Positions 1 through 12,099 of a stretch of 64,000 bases of DNA are shown piece after piece. The position numbers and the translations under genes were made by a program. Origin of the DNA: Isoperla grammatica (Eukaryota; Arthropoda; Insecta; Plecoptera; Perlodidae). Where the stretch lies: positions 42,693,623 to 42,757,622 of the forward strand of contig OX246746.1 in the NCBI GenBank assembly GCA_945910005.1, read 5' to 3'. Position 1 is the stretch's first letter, and every line of letters starts with the position of its first letter. The notes beneath the pieces were generated by a model. That model did no database searches. It saw only the letters and a list, made by a program, of their open reading frames with translations, and had not been told where the DNA came from.

Positions 1-96
1 CAACGTTGGAGTAATTGCACAAGACAATATGTTTGGCAACAACGGTTCAATATTTGCTGAATTTAAACGTGCTTTATTTATTTATATTATTTACTA

Positions 97-575
97 ATTC
101 ATTCGTTCATTCATTCATTCAATCATTTTAGTAATTCATTCATTCATTCATTCATTCATTCATTCATTCATTCATGCATTCATTCATTCATTCATTCATT
201 CATTCATTCATTCATTCATTCATTCATTCATTCATTCATTCATTCATTCATTCATTCATTCATTCATTCATTCATTCATTCATTCATTCATTCATTCATT
301 CATTCATTCATTCGTTCATTCATTCATTCATTCATTCATTCATTCGTTCATTCATTCATTCATTCATTCATTCATTCATTCATTCATTCATTCATTCATT
401 CATTCATTCATTCATTCATTCATTCATTCATTCATTCATTCATTCATTCATTCATTCATTCATTCATTCATTCATTCATTCATTCATTCATTCATTCATT
501 CATTCATTCATTCATTCATTCATTCATTCATTCATTCATTCATTCATTCATTCATTCATTCATTCATTCATTCAT
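97..575. repeat. (CATT)n tetranucleotide array
   Basis: About 110 near-perfect copies of CATT/ATTC with rare CGTT and CATG variants. The array reads as an open frame only because tetranucleotide repeats lack stops in some phases; it is not a gene. The unique sequence on its right (about 586-606) matches, in reverse complement, the sequence next to the (TGAA)n array at 5.7 kb, so the array is probably the simple-repeat tail of a retroelement lying on the minus strand. Confidence 0.95.
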
Positions 576-589
576 TTAGTAAATGTCTA

Positions 590-1440
590 TCCTATTCAGT
601 TACAACACAGACTGATTAACATAGGACAATAATCTTAAAATATCTCATAAATAAATTAGGCCCATACTTAAAACAAAACTTCCATCCATGTTGTTTATAA
701 TAATAAACTTTGATAGTGATATTGCTTATGTTGAAAAAAATAATCAATCTTGTTCTTCATACATGGTTGTATCCCAGTAAAGTACCTGGGCCAAAATAGC
801 AATGCCTGGTTTGTTGACAAACGGCTAAACTTACCCCTGAAGCTTTAAGAATAGCTGTATTTAAAAGAGGCATTTGGAGGGGATGGAATGGATTGATCCC
901 AGTTGGAGGTCATATGGTTATAGATAATATACACAAACCAAATGTGAAATGACAGCTACAGACTTACACTGTCAACTTGAACAATCAGCATAGCAGAACC
1001 AAGTTACCGACAGTAGAAGGGCGATTATACTCGTAACAAAACATCAAACACTGCATGTAGATTGTAGGTCCATTGGAAGACGTCTCATTTTCCTAGTTAA
1101 ATAATGAAAATAATCCCAAAATGCAAATTTCATTTTGAACAGGTTGGTGCTATCTATGCTTGTATAAGCTTACATTTTATAAATGATGTATAGAGTGTCG
1201 GAAAGGTGAGGAAATGAAAATAATATATTCTTTACTTTTATATGTTCTGTAAATGTCATCATGATACTTTCATCACTTTCAGCTTTCCCTTCACCATATA
1301 GAAAAATGTACGATCATTCAAGCCTAGATAACACCTACATCTTCAACATGTTATTTTAATTGACAACGATGACGATGCTTAGGCTTAGCAAATATTATAA
1401 TCTATACAATGACTTGGGATATAGAAGATGAAGAAACGGA
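590..1440. other. unassigned AT-rich DNA
   Basis: No coding frame, RNA gene or recognisable repeat is supported here. The first 60 bases are probably the body of the minus-strand retroelement whose tail is the adjacent tetranucleotide array. If the Hox exon at 14.8-15.5 kb is read correctly, this lies in its first intron. Confidence 0.4.
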
Positions 1441-1454
1441 CCAATATGAGATAT

Positions 1455-1545
1455 ATTCCCAAGGCAGGATTCGAACTTGGAAAGTGAGAACTGTGGTTTA
1501 TAAACGAGACCGAAGCCTGATCACCAACGGCCACTACGCTCATCT
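1455..1545 (-). mobile_element. tRNA-derived SINE head, degenerate
   Basis: Read on the minus strand there is an A-box-like GGCCGTTGGTGATCAGG followed about 45 nt later by the B-box-like AAGTTCGAATCCT, the spacing of a polymerase III internal promoter. It resembles the tRNA-like unit at 9.3 kb and is directly abutted by the 62-bp minisatellite. It is more likely a SINE remnant than a working tRNA gene. Confidence 0.5.
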
Positions 1546-2075
1546 AACACCACACGTGTAGTGCGTAGAGCTCTGGAAGTACACTACGCTCAATCCTACA
1601 CTCATCTTACACCACACGTGTAGTGCGTAGAGCTCTGGAAGTACACTACGCTCAATCCTACACTCATCTTACACCACACGTGTAGTGCGTAGAGCTCCGG
1701 AAGTACACTACGCTCAATCCTACACTCATCTTACACCACACGTGTAGTGCGTAGAGCTCTGGAAGTACACTACGCTCAATCCTACACTCATCTTACACCA
1801 CACGTGTAGTGCGTAGAGCTCTGGAAGTACACTACGCTCAATCCTACACTCATCTTACACCACACGTGTAGTGCGTAGAGCTCTGGAAGTACACTACGCT
1901 CAATCCTACACTCATCTTACACCACACGTGTAGTGCGTAGAGCTCTGGAAGTACACTACGCTCAATCCTACACTCATCTTACACCACACGTGTAGTGCGT
2001 AGAGCTCTGGAAGTACACTACGCTCAATCCTACACTCATCTTACACCACACGTGTAGTGCGTAGAGCTCTGGAAG
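1538..2075. repeat. 62-bp minisatellite, about 9 copies
   Basis: Near-identical tandem units with a measured period of 62 bp (for example GTGCGTAGAG at 1561, 1623 and 1685). Variation is minimal (one CTCCGG for CTCTGG), so the array is young or homogenised. Each unit has the palindrome ACACGTGT containing the E-box CACGTG, and a short inverted pair GTAGTG/CACTAC. Confidence 0.95.
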
Positions 2076-2238
2076 TCTCAATCGAAGCAAATTTTGAAAA
2101 TTCCAATAAAATTGTATTCGTAGTTTCACGGCTGTGTGTGAAGTGGGCGTCCCCAAACAGTAGCAAAGTGTGCTGACTACTGATCGTCTTTGTTTGCATA
2201 AGCCCGATGAAGTACCGAGTGATGGGTGACCCTGGCAA

Positions 2239-2464
2239 GCACACGCACACGCACACGCACACGCACACGCACACGCACACGCACACGCACACGCACACGC
2301 ACACGCACACGCACACGCACACGCACACGCACACGCACACGCACACGCACACGCACACGCACACGCACACGCACACGCACACGCACACGCACACGCACAC
2401 GCACACGCACACGCACACGCACACGCACACGCACACGCACACGCACACGCACACGCACACGCAC
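2239..2464. repeat. (GCACAC)n hexanucleotide array
   Basis: About 38 uninterrupted hexamers. Alternating purine-pyrimidine sequence of this kind can adopt Z-DNA. Shorter arrays of the same hexamer family, on the complementary strand, occur at 6.1, 7.4 and 9.6 kb, all in the inferred intron. Confidence 0.97.
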
Positions 2465-2984
2465 GGACAGGATTACATTATGATGTCGTCAGGGTAGTCT
2501 CACTATTAAAACATACAATATTGGAAAAGGGGTTTGCCAACAAACATTTAGTCTCGAAATAACAGCTAATCAATGGATTAAGAAGTTTCAAATATTTTAA
2601 TTTTTACTGTAGTTATTTTGGAAGACAATCAAAAAATTAATTATTTGGTTTTCAAAATGACAACTGTAATGTTTAGAATAATTTAAATTTTGGGAACGAA
2701 GTTTTTAGCTCTCATGCAGCTAAATGTTGGTTTGTGTAACATTTTGAATATTATGCATTATTCTCAAGATTTTACTAAAACTACTAATATCGCACAGTTT
2801 TACTAGTTGACTCACCTTTCTTCAATAATACAAAACAAATATCGATCAATTCAACGTTACAAACAACTAATTGGAACCTCACCTAATCCTTGACCATCAT
2901 GTTATTGTACTAATTGTACTACTGGGGAATGGCAACACACACACCCACCTTCCCTATAACCCCAGTCACAATAGGTGAATAAGT

Positions 2985-3110
2985 AGGTAATAGGTGAATG
3001 CTGGAAATGAGTCCTACTAACAGCCTTCGAACCTTTCTTTCCAACTTCTCAAACGTCCTAATATACGTAGTTATGGTCAGCTGAAGAAGAGGACATAATG
3101 TACGGCTACA
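2985..3110 (+). mobile_element. SINE body fragment (GGTGAATGCTGGA family)
   Basis: The segment GGTGAATGCTGGAAATGAG followed by TCCTACTAACAGCC recurs at 18.42 kb and 31.96 kb, where it follows a tRNA-like head. The head is missing or unrecognisable here. The 3' part has CTGAAGAAGA, like CTGAAGATGA at 32.05 kb. This defines a SINE family by internal comparison. Confidence 0.6.
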
Positions 3111-3169
3111 ATTCGTTATCGGTGGTACAGCCATGTTGTGCATGTTTCAGCAGTGATTCATGCACAAAT

Positions 3170-3622
<453 letters not shown>

Positions 3623-3729
3623 GCATCATTACTACTTCAAATATATTAATGAAATATTCATTCAGGAAAATTTGGAGTAACCGTACTGGTTGCAAAGCTG
3701 TCACCGAAAAGTATACAGAGACATTTTAA

Positions 3730-4379
3730 CAGAATCTTAATTTAAATTAGCAGAGTAGAGATCAGTACAAAAAAGTGATTAATCTTCTTTTGTTATTCTG
3801 TATCACATATTAATTTATATTAACTCTACGAAAGGTACAATTTCAGACCAAGGGTCATATTGAGACATACCAAGCGAGGTTTAATCGATTTTCAAGAGCA
3901 GATCTAGCAATTTTGAATCGATAGTTGAAGAAAGACAAAAGACAAAACCAAGCAAGATTTAGATCAGAATTTACCGAACTAATAAAAGATGCTACATTAT
4001 GACGAAATCATCGGAATTTGGTTTATTGTGGGATAGTAAATAAATAAATAATACAAAAATTAAAATTAAAAGAATAATAATAAATAATAAAAAAGGTCAA
4101 TGATTGGTTAGTTCTTCGTGATTTTAATAATTTACACATTTTTAAAATTAATTGTATACAGCTATTGAACCTTGTATAAAGCTGCTGGTATCGAGTATTT
4201 ATTTTGCATCTGAACTTAATTGCATTTATGTACTTTGCTAATTAGCATGTTTTTTTTTACGCTGTACGTACTTCCTACCCCTAAATGAAACTATCTTCCC
4301 TACTTCCTACTTTAATATTATGAGGTATTTTTTTTTTTTTTTTTTTTTATTATGTTTCATTTTTTTCCATTGACTGTCT
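3730..4379. other. unassigned AT-rich DNA with poly(T) tract
   Basis: No gene is visible. A run of about 20 T lies at 4329-4349. Confidence 0.35.
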
Positions 4380-4612
4380 GTTATGTACAAAAATTTTAAT
4401 TACATTGTCAGCTCGAACACTTTTTTCCTTACGCGAGCTTCCCATAGCAAAATTTTCAGTTTGTTGTATGTATACATTATATTTATATTTTGTTCTTTTA
4501 TGTTTCATTAATGTTTATCGTTCGTATGTTCGTATGTACTGTGGTGGAAGTATGTTTATGATTTATGGGAATAAATTGATCTGAAAATTGAAATTGAATT
4601 GAATTAAATATA
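4380..4612 (+). mobile_element. possible non-LTR retrotransposon 3' end
   Basis: The segment contains a potential hairpin (AGCTCG near 4411 with CGAGCT near 4433) and ends in GAATAAATTGATC followed by TTGAAA-like short repeats, the usual look of CR1/L2-type 3' tails. No coding sequence is attached, so this is an inference from tail structure only. Confidence 0.3.
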
Positions 4613-4671
4613 GAGATTGTAAGTATTTGTCACACTGAATGTGTTTGTATGGCAGGGTTTAGGGTTTAGGC

Positions 4672-4694
4672 GGGGGGGGGGGGGGGGGGGGGGG
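4672..4694. repeat. poly(G) tract of 23
   Basis: A single uninterrupted run of 23 G preceded by two GGGTTTA copies. The run is prone to length errors in assembly. Confidence 0.9.
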
Positions 4695-4699
4695 TTGGC

Positions 4700-5700
4700 T
4701 ACTTCCTGTGTTTTAAAACACATTTCGGGGTCTGACGCTCATAAAGTTTTTGTATAATACATTATAATAATGTGTTGCTTTAACGTGACTGTATAAGCAG
4801 TGTACGTGATGGTCAAATGGGTCAGCACGTGCTGTGCTATACGTTGGTCACCATGCATGATCTCTCTCTCTCTCACACACTGATAGGCAACATACTTATC
4901 GTATTTCTCACTTCGTCTAGTCTGTTGTAATTAAAGATAAAAACTGCCCCAAACTTGTCTATAAATCCAAGACAATGTAACAATTTCATGTAGTATATAT
5001 ATTCTTAGATGGGTATTCCTTGCTACAACTTAGTCATGGACACTAAGAGGACAGAGTAGCCTACCACCAATATCAAAACCGCGCAACGTTACAGTTTTTA
5101 ATCATATCCCAATGAATGATAAATTGCATCGAAAAAGTAAAAGAGGGCTCAATTTGGGTTTTAAAGAACTGAACACTGTTCAAAAACTGGCATTATTGTA
5201 ATCCGCATGGTGTATAACTTTTAACTTGCATAACTTACTAAGTGAGTTTGTAATACCAACCCTGATAATTAGTGCACTGCATAGCAAATATTTTCCCATA
5301 TTTAGTTGTTACGAATCCAAGTCAAGCCCGGGCTTCATGTTTTCGGCGTTGTGTAGCGTATTGAAATACGATTATAAAACTGTAGTTTCACACAGATCTA
5401 ATATTGGGGGTACGCAGTACTCTTAAACGTTAAATAACACTGCTTTGCATAGAACAATGATTCTGTGAATTCAGCTAAAAATACATCACACAGTTTACAA
5501 AGACAGATCGCTGCAGTCACAGTAGAAAGATACCTCTGAGAACTAAGACGAGCGATACGGAGGTGTAATGGGGTTTGCGTTGTTGCCATCGCACTCACAG
5601 TCAGTCACATGGTGATGAGATGATATCTACTTCAAGAATAACAGTGTTATAATGTATTGACCTTTGTAAATTACTTTTGTAACTGAATAGGATAGACATT
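4700..5700. other. unassigned DNA; retroelement body at right edge
   Basis: No coding frame with plausible protein sequence. The last 50 bases (about 5668-5700) match the flank of the first tetranucleotide array in inverted orientation and probably belong to the 3' end of a plus-strand retroelement tailing into the (TGAA)n array. Confidence 0.35.
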
Positions 5701-5718
5701 ATTAAAAATAAAAACGAA

Positions 5719-6050
5719 TCAATGAATGAATGAATGAATGAATGAATGAATGAATGAATGAATGAATGAATGAATAAATGAATGAATGAATGAATGAATG
5801 AATGAATGAATGAATGAATGAATGAATGAATGAATGAATGAATGAATGAATGAATGAATGAATGAATGAATGAATGAATGAATGAATGAATGAATGAATG
5901 AATGAATGAATGAATGAATGAATGAATGAATGAATGAATGAATGAATGAATGAATGAATGAATGAATGAATGAATGAATGAATGAATGAATGAATGAATG
6001 AGTGGATGAATGAGTGGATGAATGAATGAATGAGTGGATGAATGAATGAA
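5719..6050. repeat. (TGAA)n tetranucleotide array
   Basis: About 80 copies of TGAA, complementary to the array at 97-575, with GTGGATGA variants at the right end. The left flank shares a block of about 25 bp (ATAGGATAGACAT and neighbours) with the other array, so both look like tails of one dispersed element in opposite orientations. Confidence 0.95.
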
Positions 6051-6112
6051 AATAGATAGGTGGTGAATGTATATATACACGTAATTTATGACAGTATTTC
6101 ACGTAGCACAGC

Positions 6113-6173
6113 TTGCGTGTGCGTGTGCGTGTGCGTGTGCGTGTGCGTGTGCGTGTGCGTGTGCGTGTGCGTG
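6113..6173. repeat. (GTGTGC)n hexanucleotide array
   Basis: Ten perfect hexamers, the reverse complement of the array at 2.2 kb. Confidence 0.95.
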
Positions 6174-6644
6174 TGATGTGCGAGGGCTGTTTACCACCAT
6201 AGAAAATGCAGGGTTCGCAAACTCGATAGCATAGGACGAGTATACGCAACTGGCGTCAAATTACGTCGAATATGTTTCAAGATTTCCTTAGAAAGCAGAC
6301 TCCCTTCCCCTGAGCCACTCTACTCCCCCTCCTCACCCCTCACCATATCACACCCTCCAGCCGCCTTCCAACAAAAAGAGGGTTTGAGATTCTCCACGGA
6401 TACTTGTTAGAATCACAGAATGAATTTGGGGAGCCTATGATGTTTTATTTCTCAGTATTTTACACAAAGTCGTTTAACTTAGCTAAATAATGCATTTAAA
6501 CAATTTAAGTAATCATGTTAAATATATAAGTACATATATAAGTAAGGATACAAGTATGAGTATATAAGTATATATATATGATTTCTTAGATTTTGTTGGT
6601 TGCAATACTTTATACATATATACATATATATATATTTGAATACT

Positions 6645-6873
6645 TTATTCAAGAACACTCTTGTCTTGGATGTTATGAAAAAATCCAGAAATTAATAAAC
6701 CAACCCCGACTGGGAATCGAACCCAGGTCTCCCACTTGCCGAGTGGGCGCCTTGACCCCTAGACCATCGGGACTGGCAATTTAAAGTAGTTAATTGCAGT
6801 TAATTGTAGTTAATTTGGTTTTTTAATTTCTGGATTTTTTCATAACACCCACGACAAGAGTGTTTCTTGAATA
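6645..6873 (-). mobile_element. tRNA-like unit within a foldback element
   Basis: A minus-strand tRNA-like sequence (6704-6772) is flanked by inverted arms of about 50 bp at 6645-6695 and 6823-6873, sharing AATTTCTGGATTTTTTCAT. The tRNA-like part has a T arm (CTGGG-TTCGATT-CCCAG) and acceptor pairing (TCCCGA/TCGGGG). The anticodon stem is CCCAC/GTGGG with loop TCGGCAA. The expected U33 is C, so function as a tRNA is doubtful. One of its tails recurs beside the related plus-strand copy at 7.03 kb, which indicates a SINE. Confidence 0.7.
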
Positions 6874-7029
6874 CAAAAAAATATTTAAATAAACTCTTCG
6901 ATCGAGCCTGCGTTAGGCACGACATTATTATGTAGGGCTGGTCAACTCAAGTTTAACCAAAGTGTTGCAGTGTTTGTCCACCGCTACATAGATGTCATAA
7001 TGCACTTTATCCAGACGTCGAATTGCCAG

Positions 7030-7130
7030 TCCCGTTGGTCTAGGGGTCAAGGCGCCCACCCGGCAAGTAGGAGACCTGGGTTCGATTTCCAGTCGGGGTT
7101 AGTTTTTTAATTTCTGGGTTTTTTCATTAT
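7030..7130 (+). mobile_element. tRNA-derived SINE, second copy
   Basis: Nearly the same tRNA-like head as at 6.7 kb (GGTCTAGGGGTCAAGGCGCC and GGGTTCGATTTCC), followed by the same tail AATTTCTGGGTTTTTTCAT and a TA-rich end. The anticodon stem is disrupted (CCCAC against GTAGG). It is oriented opposite to the first copy, about 260 bp away. Confidence 0.7.
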
Positions 7131-7383
7131 ATATATAATAAAATACTATGCAAGACTGCAACTCGTACACTCAGTGATGGTGCCAATAGGGAGGTGTGAA
7201 CATGCATAATATGTAGGCCTATATAGTTCCCCGAAGATGCGAGAGTAAGTGGCAGCCAACTGTTTCGCTACCGCTAGTAGAGAAGAGAGCTGTCGCGATA
7301 GATTCGGTCCGTCTATTGAGACCAGGACTATATAGGAGGGAGAGGTCATGGGGAGAGGTGATGACTGTCTTCGGCAGGACGCC

Positions 7384-7423
7384 GTGTGCGTGTGCGTGTG
7401 CGTGTGCGTGTGCGTGTGCGTGC
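7384..7423. repeat. (GTGTGC)n hexanucleotide array
   Basis: About six and a half hexamers. Confidence 0.9.
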
Positions 7424-7429
7424 ATCTTC

Positions 7430-9218
7430 TTGGCGGACAGTTGTGGTGGGGGGAAAAGACGACTCAATCTCGTCAATCGCTTTATAGGTGAGAAAAACAG
7501 TGCGAACAGACACATCAAGATCGAGCCCGCAACCACCTGGGTACGGATAGAGTACGTTGGCATTTAGCCACTTCTGCGTAACCTGAGCAACGAGTAGAAA
7601 CGCCACGTTATGGTATACTCTGTCGATAGCTTGCCATTATCTTATAATGAGTTATAATTATAAAATAAAACTTGCGAATTTACTAAATCCGTATAGTTTT
7701 TTTTATGGTGCAATGGATATAGAAAGAATAAAATTATTCGCGAACATTGTGCTCTGAAAACTACCATAGAACCGTCGAGCTCGTTTTGTGGGCTTCCCGA
7801 ACTTTCTTCCGGCACATTAGCATTCGTTTACAATAATTAGAAGCCAAGAGTAATTAATTTTCAAAATCGCTAGGAGCATCTCGAGCTCGCTGTCCGTAGA
7901 CCGGATTGTTTAGATTAGCTTGATGAAATGTTGCCTCACCAGTACAAGAAGGTGCAGAAAAGTAAGGCCAGCGCTAAGAAGCTTGTGTGACTGCAAACTG
8001 CTATTAATCTTTCCTTCCCACCCTACACTCCGCTCTCTCTCTCTCTCTCTCCATCTCCCCCCCCCCCCCCCCCAACTCGACGCCAGTCAGCGACCCTCGC
8101 ACTTCTTCAGGATAACTGCCTGCCAGCACCATCTAGTTGTCAAACTCGTAACTAGGACCTCTGAGTTGAGTTGCCTTGACGCGGTTTGGCCTGACTGATG
8201 TCCCTCTAGCCTCATTAGGGCAATCGCGTACCAAGCAAAGGTCAGGGCATTAGTGAGTTATTAGTTGCCTGTCATCACACTGGAATCAACTGTTCCTATT
8301 GATTTATGTGAATAATCAACAGACTTCGATTAATTTATGTGAAATTTCGAGCTAGTTTTATCTTTCACGTAAGGCCTAACAAACAAACTTCTTTTCCTGT
8401 TTCGATAGCTAAATTACCTTCTTCGTGCTGGCTTTCATTGGTATTATTGCTAGCACGCATTCTTCAGTCCAAGATGAGTAAAGAAGTCACAACAACTTGA
8501 AGAACGCAAAGAAAACACTCAACGCGTCACGTAGGCCACATGCGTTGCTTAGCTTTAGTGCAGTGTTCGTAGTAGATCCAACATGAGCGACATATTACAT
8601 TTCATACTAAGCTATTTCTATTGTTTTCAAAATAATTAAGCCTAAGTGGTGATGCTGTCTACCTCGAATACCAAGCGTGAACTAACTACAGTCTCACATA
8701 ACAGATGCTTTCAGACAATATGTTATATTATAGTTGGCAACGTAATAATCTCGCAACTTACTTTGGCAGCGGTTTCAATGTTGAACGCGTCCAGATAGTC
8801 CTAACCACAACATATGGGCTTGAGTTCAAATCCCACTTATCGACAATATCATCGCAAGTACGTCACGTTCCTAAATAACTATATAAAATTCAAAAGAAAA
8901 CTTTTGATAACACGAAACTGAATTACAGACAAGACGATTTTACGAGAACATTTGCGCAGCTTCCGAAATGAAATTACACGGCTTAATTAATAAATATTCT
9001 GAAAAAAAGAATGTGCGTGTGTATTGAAGCCGAATAAAAAACTAATGTTAGTGTTCAGAAATATTTAGTTGTAGTGAGTTATATGACTGTAGGCTATACC
9101 GTTTAGAAAGTCGACACAAAGGTTGAATAGCAAGAAAGCAACCCGAATACCGTATACCGTATACCGTGTACTGTATGCCAAACAGACAGCCCACCAACTT
9201 ATTCTTTTTTTTTAATAT
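7430..9218. other. unassigned DNA with CT/poly(C) tract
   Basis: Nothing coding is supported. A (CT)n run at 8033-8051 is followed by a C run at about 8058-8073. There is a short CCGTATA triplication near 9150-9170. Confidence 0.35.
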
Positions 9219-9453
9219 GATGATGATATTTGGGGTTTTACGTCCCATGTTTTTGCAACGAGGCTAATCGAGACGATGAGTGGGTGATTGTGAAGATGAA
9301 AAAACGCCACATGACATCCATGCCCAAGCCAGGATTCGAACCTGGAACTCTGCGTTCCAGGTTCGAATCCTGGCTTGGGCATGGATGTCATGTGACCGCG
9401 GTTTACTAGACCAACGCCTAATCGACCTCGGCCAACTGCGCTGGCCCCTTTTT
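9219..9453 (-). mobile_element. tRNA-derived SINE with 41-bp perfect palindrome
   Basis: On the minus strand a tRNA-like head (GGCCAGCGCAGTTGGCCGAG, A-box-like) leads to B-box sequence GGTTCGAATCC within a perfect inverted repeat. The left arm is 9308-9348, the loop TCTGC, the right arm 9354-9394, each arm 41 bp with no mismatch. The B box thus occurs on both strands. The left flank (GGGGTTTTACGTCCCATG) looks like the SINE tail and the right edge abuts a T run at 9450-9466. It probably arose by self-primed or template-switched reverse transcription, or inverted duplication, of the SINE. Confidence 0.65.
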
Positions 9454-9623
9454 TTTTTTTTTTTTAAAGCGCTTTAAAAAATCAATTATCCACGCTATAT
9501 AAAGGGAAAAAATCTGTTGGCCTAAGTTCAAAACTCAAGATGTGTAAATCTTTGTATTTATTACTTTTTTAAATTCTTTTTATTGTGAAGGAGCGCCCCC
9601 CTCCCCCTCTGTCCCCCACAAAG

Positions 9624-9649
9624 TGCGTGTGCGTGTGCGTGTGCGTGTG
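9624..9649. repeat. (GTGTGC)n short array
   Basis: Four and a half hexamers, the fourth array of this family in the left part of the window. Confidence 0.85.
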
Positions 9650-10094
9650 AGCCACACTAATAAACTACTTGCTTCGCTCCCATTTAGACCCGGATTTACT
9701 GCATGTCGTTAGCCAGTATTTTACTATTGTGCATTGTGTTCAATCGTTACAAGTGGCGCCTGAATGGTTTATTTGTTTAGTTCTTGTTATTTTTTTCTTA
9801 GATTTGTTTTACGTTTTTAGTTTGTTCTCGTATATATTTCCGTATGCGTGACCGAAACGAATCGGTCAGAAGAGAAATAGTGGTCATATGTGTCGTATTT
9901 CAACTTATGACCCTTAAATATTCTGAGCGTATAGCCTCGTTCGTGGCAAGCAAGGGCAAACTTGCAGTATAGAATAGTAGAAACAAAATAATAGTAAATC
10001 TGTCAATTCTGTTTTTTTTTAATTATTATTTCCGGCGTCATATGACTAGGTGTGGAGTACGTCGTTAAACAATTAGGTATGCGTTGTAAATGAT

Positions 10095-10493
<399 letters not shown>

Positions 10494-10926
10494 ACTTTCT
10501 TACATAAGTTTCACACATTTATGCGAAGTCAAGCAACATTTGAAAAGCTACCTTTTAACTATTTAATTTTTATAAAGTATCCTATCATTATGAGTTTAAA
10601 TTGAGTTTGTAGCCATCCAGTATCCTGTCTAGTGTCTATTCATTATGAGTTTAAATTGAGTTTGAAGCCATCTAGTATCCTGTCTAGTGTCTATTATTTA
10701 TGCATATTATCTTTATAATTGTTCATATGAAAGTGTTATTGAACTTTATATTAAGAATTTTGTTGTTAGTTGTGTTTTGTTTATTATTGTTTTGTTAAAA
10801 ATTGTACCAGTTCGCTCTGCAATGTTTGTATTTATGCAGCCCATTGTTAAGCTAAGGTTTTAGCTTAGTGGGAAGTCTTATTTGATGCGCAAATAAAGAA
10901 ATAAACGATTATTACAAAAAAAAAAA

Positions 10927-10927
<1 letters not shown>
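10494..10927 (+). mobile_element. 5'-truncated non-LTR retrotransposon inserted in (ATT)n
   Basis: A unique block of 434 bp lies between two (ATT)n tracts and ends in AATAAA (10892 region) plus a run of 12 A directly followed by TTATTATT. It contains a tandem duplication of about 65 bp (CATTATGAGTTTAAATTGAG at about 10587 and 10641). A two-part hairpin spans 10840-10872: outer CCCA/TGGG, inner TAAGCTAA/TTAGCTTA, loop GGTT. The layout matches the 3' hairpins of the elements at 22-30 kb. No ORF remains. Confidence 0.65.
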
Positions 10928-11136
<209 letters not shown>

Positions 11137-11139
11137 GTA

Positions 11140-11990
11140 GTTGTTGTATTCGATATTATCTTCTGATAAAAAATAGTGGTTTCAACAGTTTTCTGTAAAA
11201 TATACCAACTGAGAACTTTAACGGCCTAGTAGGAATACGTAGGCCTATAGTCCGTGGAGACTACTAAAATTTATTTGCTGATTTGCTGTACATTGATGAT
11301 AGAAATTAACAAAACATATCATTTTATTATTAATGATTGGAAGTTCCGCCAATAGTATTGGTATCACACGATGGAAACTATAAAGAAACAAAACATTACT
11401 TTGCCAAACTTACTATTACGTATTTTTGTCGTATATCTGTAGGCCTACTATACATTTTTTATTCAGTTTCTGTTAATACGAAAAACCTGGTTGGGTGGAA
11501 GAACGAGCTATTATCTTGAACCTCGCCATTTCCTTGTAAACATGTAATGAATGTAACAATTTTGTACGTGCAAGAAATAAAATAATCTGTAATAACCAAT
11601 ACAGAAGAACATTATTATATTATTACCCATTCGATATCTAACGAGATGTCAGTTCAGTTAATACTACAAAGCAAAGTAAGTAATGGATCCCAAAACATGC
11701 ATAATACTAAATACATAAATAATATACTAAAAAAGAAATCATAATTCAAGTATATTAGAAAGAAACTAAAATATAAAATATAGAATGATAAATAAGTAAT
11801 TTTTCGGCCGTGAAAAGAGAAATAGTAATTTCTTTATTACATACTTTATGCATTAGTAAACTGGTAACTTGTATTTGTAACTCATTTCCTTGTTCGCTTA
11901 TTTTTGTTATTCATTTAGTTTTGATTGTGAGTTCTTACTGTTCTGTCACTTTTGTTACATTCACTGTGGCCGGGTATTATAGGAAGGCTC
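11140..11990. other. unassigned AT-rich DNA
   Basis: No supported feature. Confidence 0.35.
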
Positions 11991-11998
11991 GATGAATG

Positions 11999-12093
11999 TT
12001 TAGTCCCGGACTTGCTTGTTTTCACCACGGCCACCACCAATCAGAACAGATGAGTGATTTCCACGGAGAAAACAACTTAGTCCCTGGACTAAA
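11999..12093. mobile_element. short palindromic MITE
   Basis: Imperfect terminal inverted repeats: the left end reads TTTAGTCCCGGACTTG and the right end, reversed, TTTAGTCCAGGGACTAAG; both then have TTGTTTTC. The core CCACCAATCAGAAC is shared, in either orientation, with units at 18.8, 38.4, 53.2 and 56.9 kb. No target duplication could be fixed. Confidence 0.5.
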
Positions 12094-12099
12094 TATTTA

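Noticed and set aside
4652..4672. Telomere-like GGGTTTA repeats
   Set aside because: Only two copies next to a G run; the usual arthropod telomere repeat is TTAGG, and no longer array is present.
6704..6772. Functional tRNA gene (GGC anticodon position)
   Set aside because: The base before the anticodon is C instead of the invariant U, the sister copy has a broken anticodon stem, and both carry the same SINE tail.
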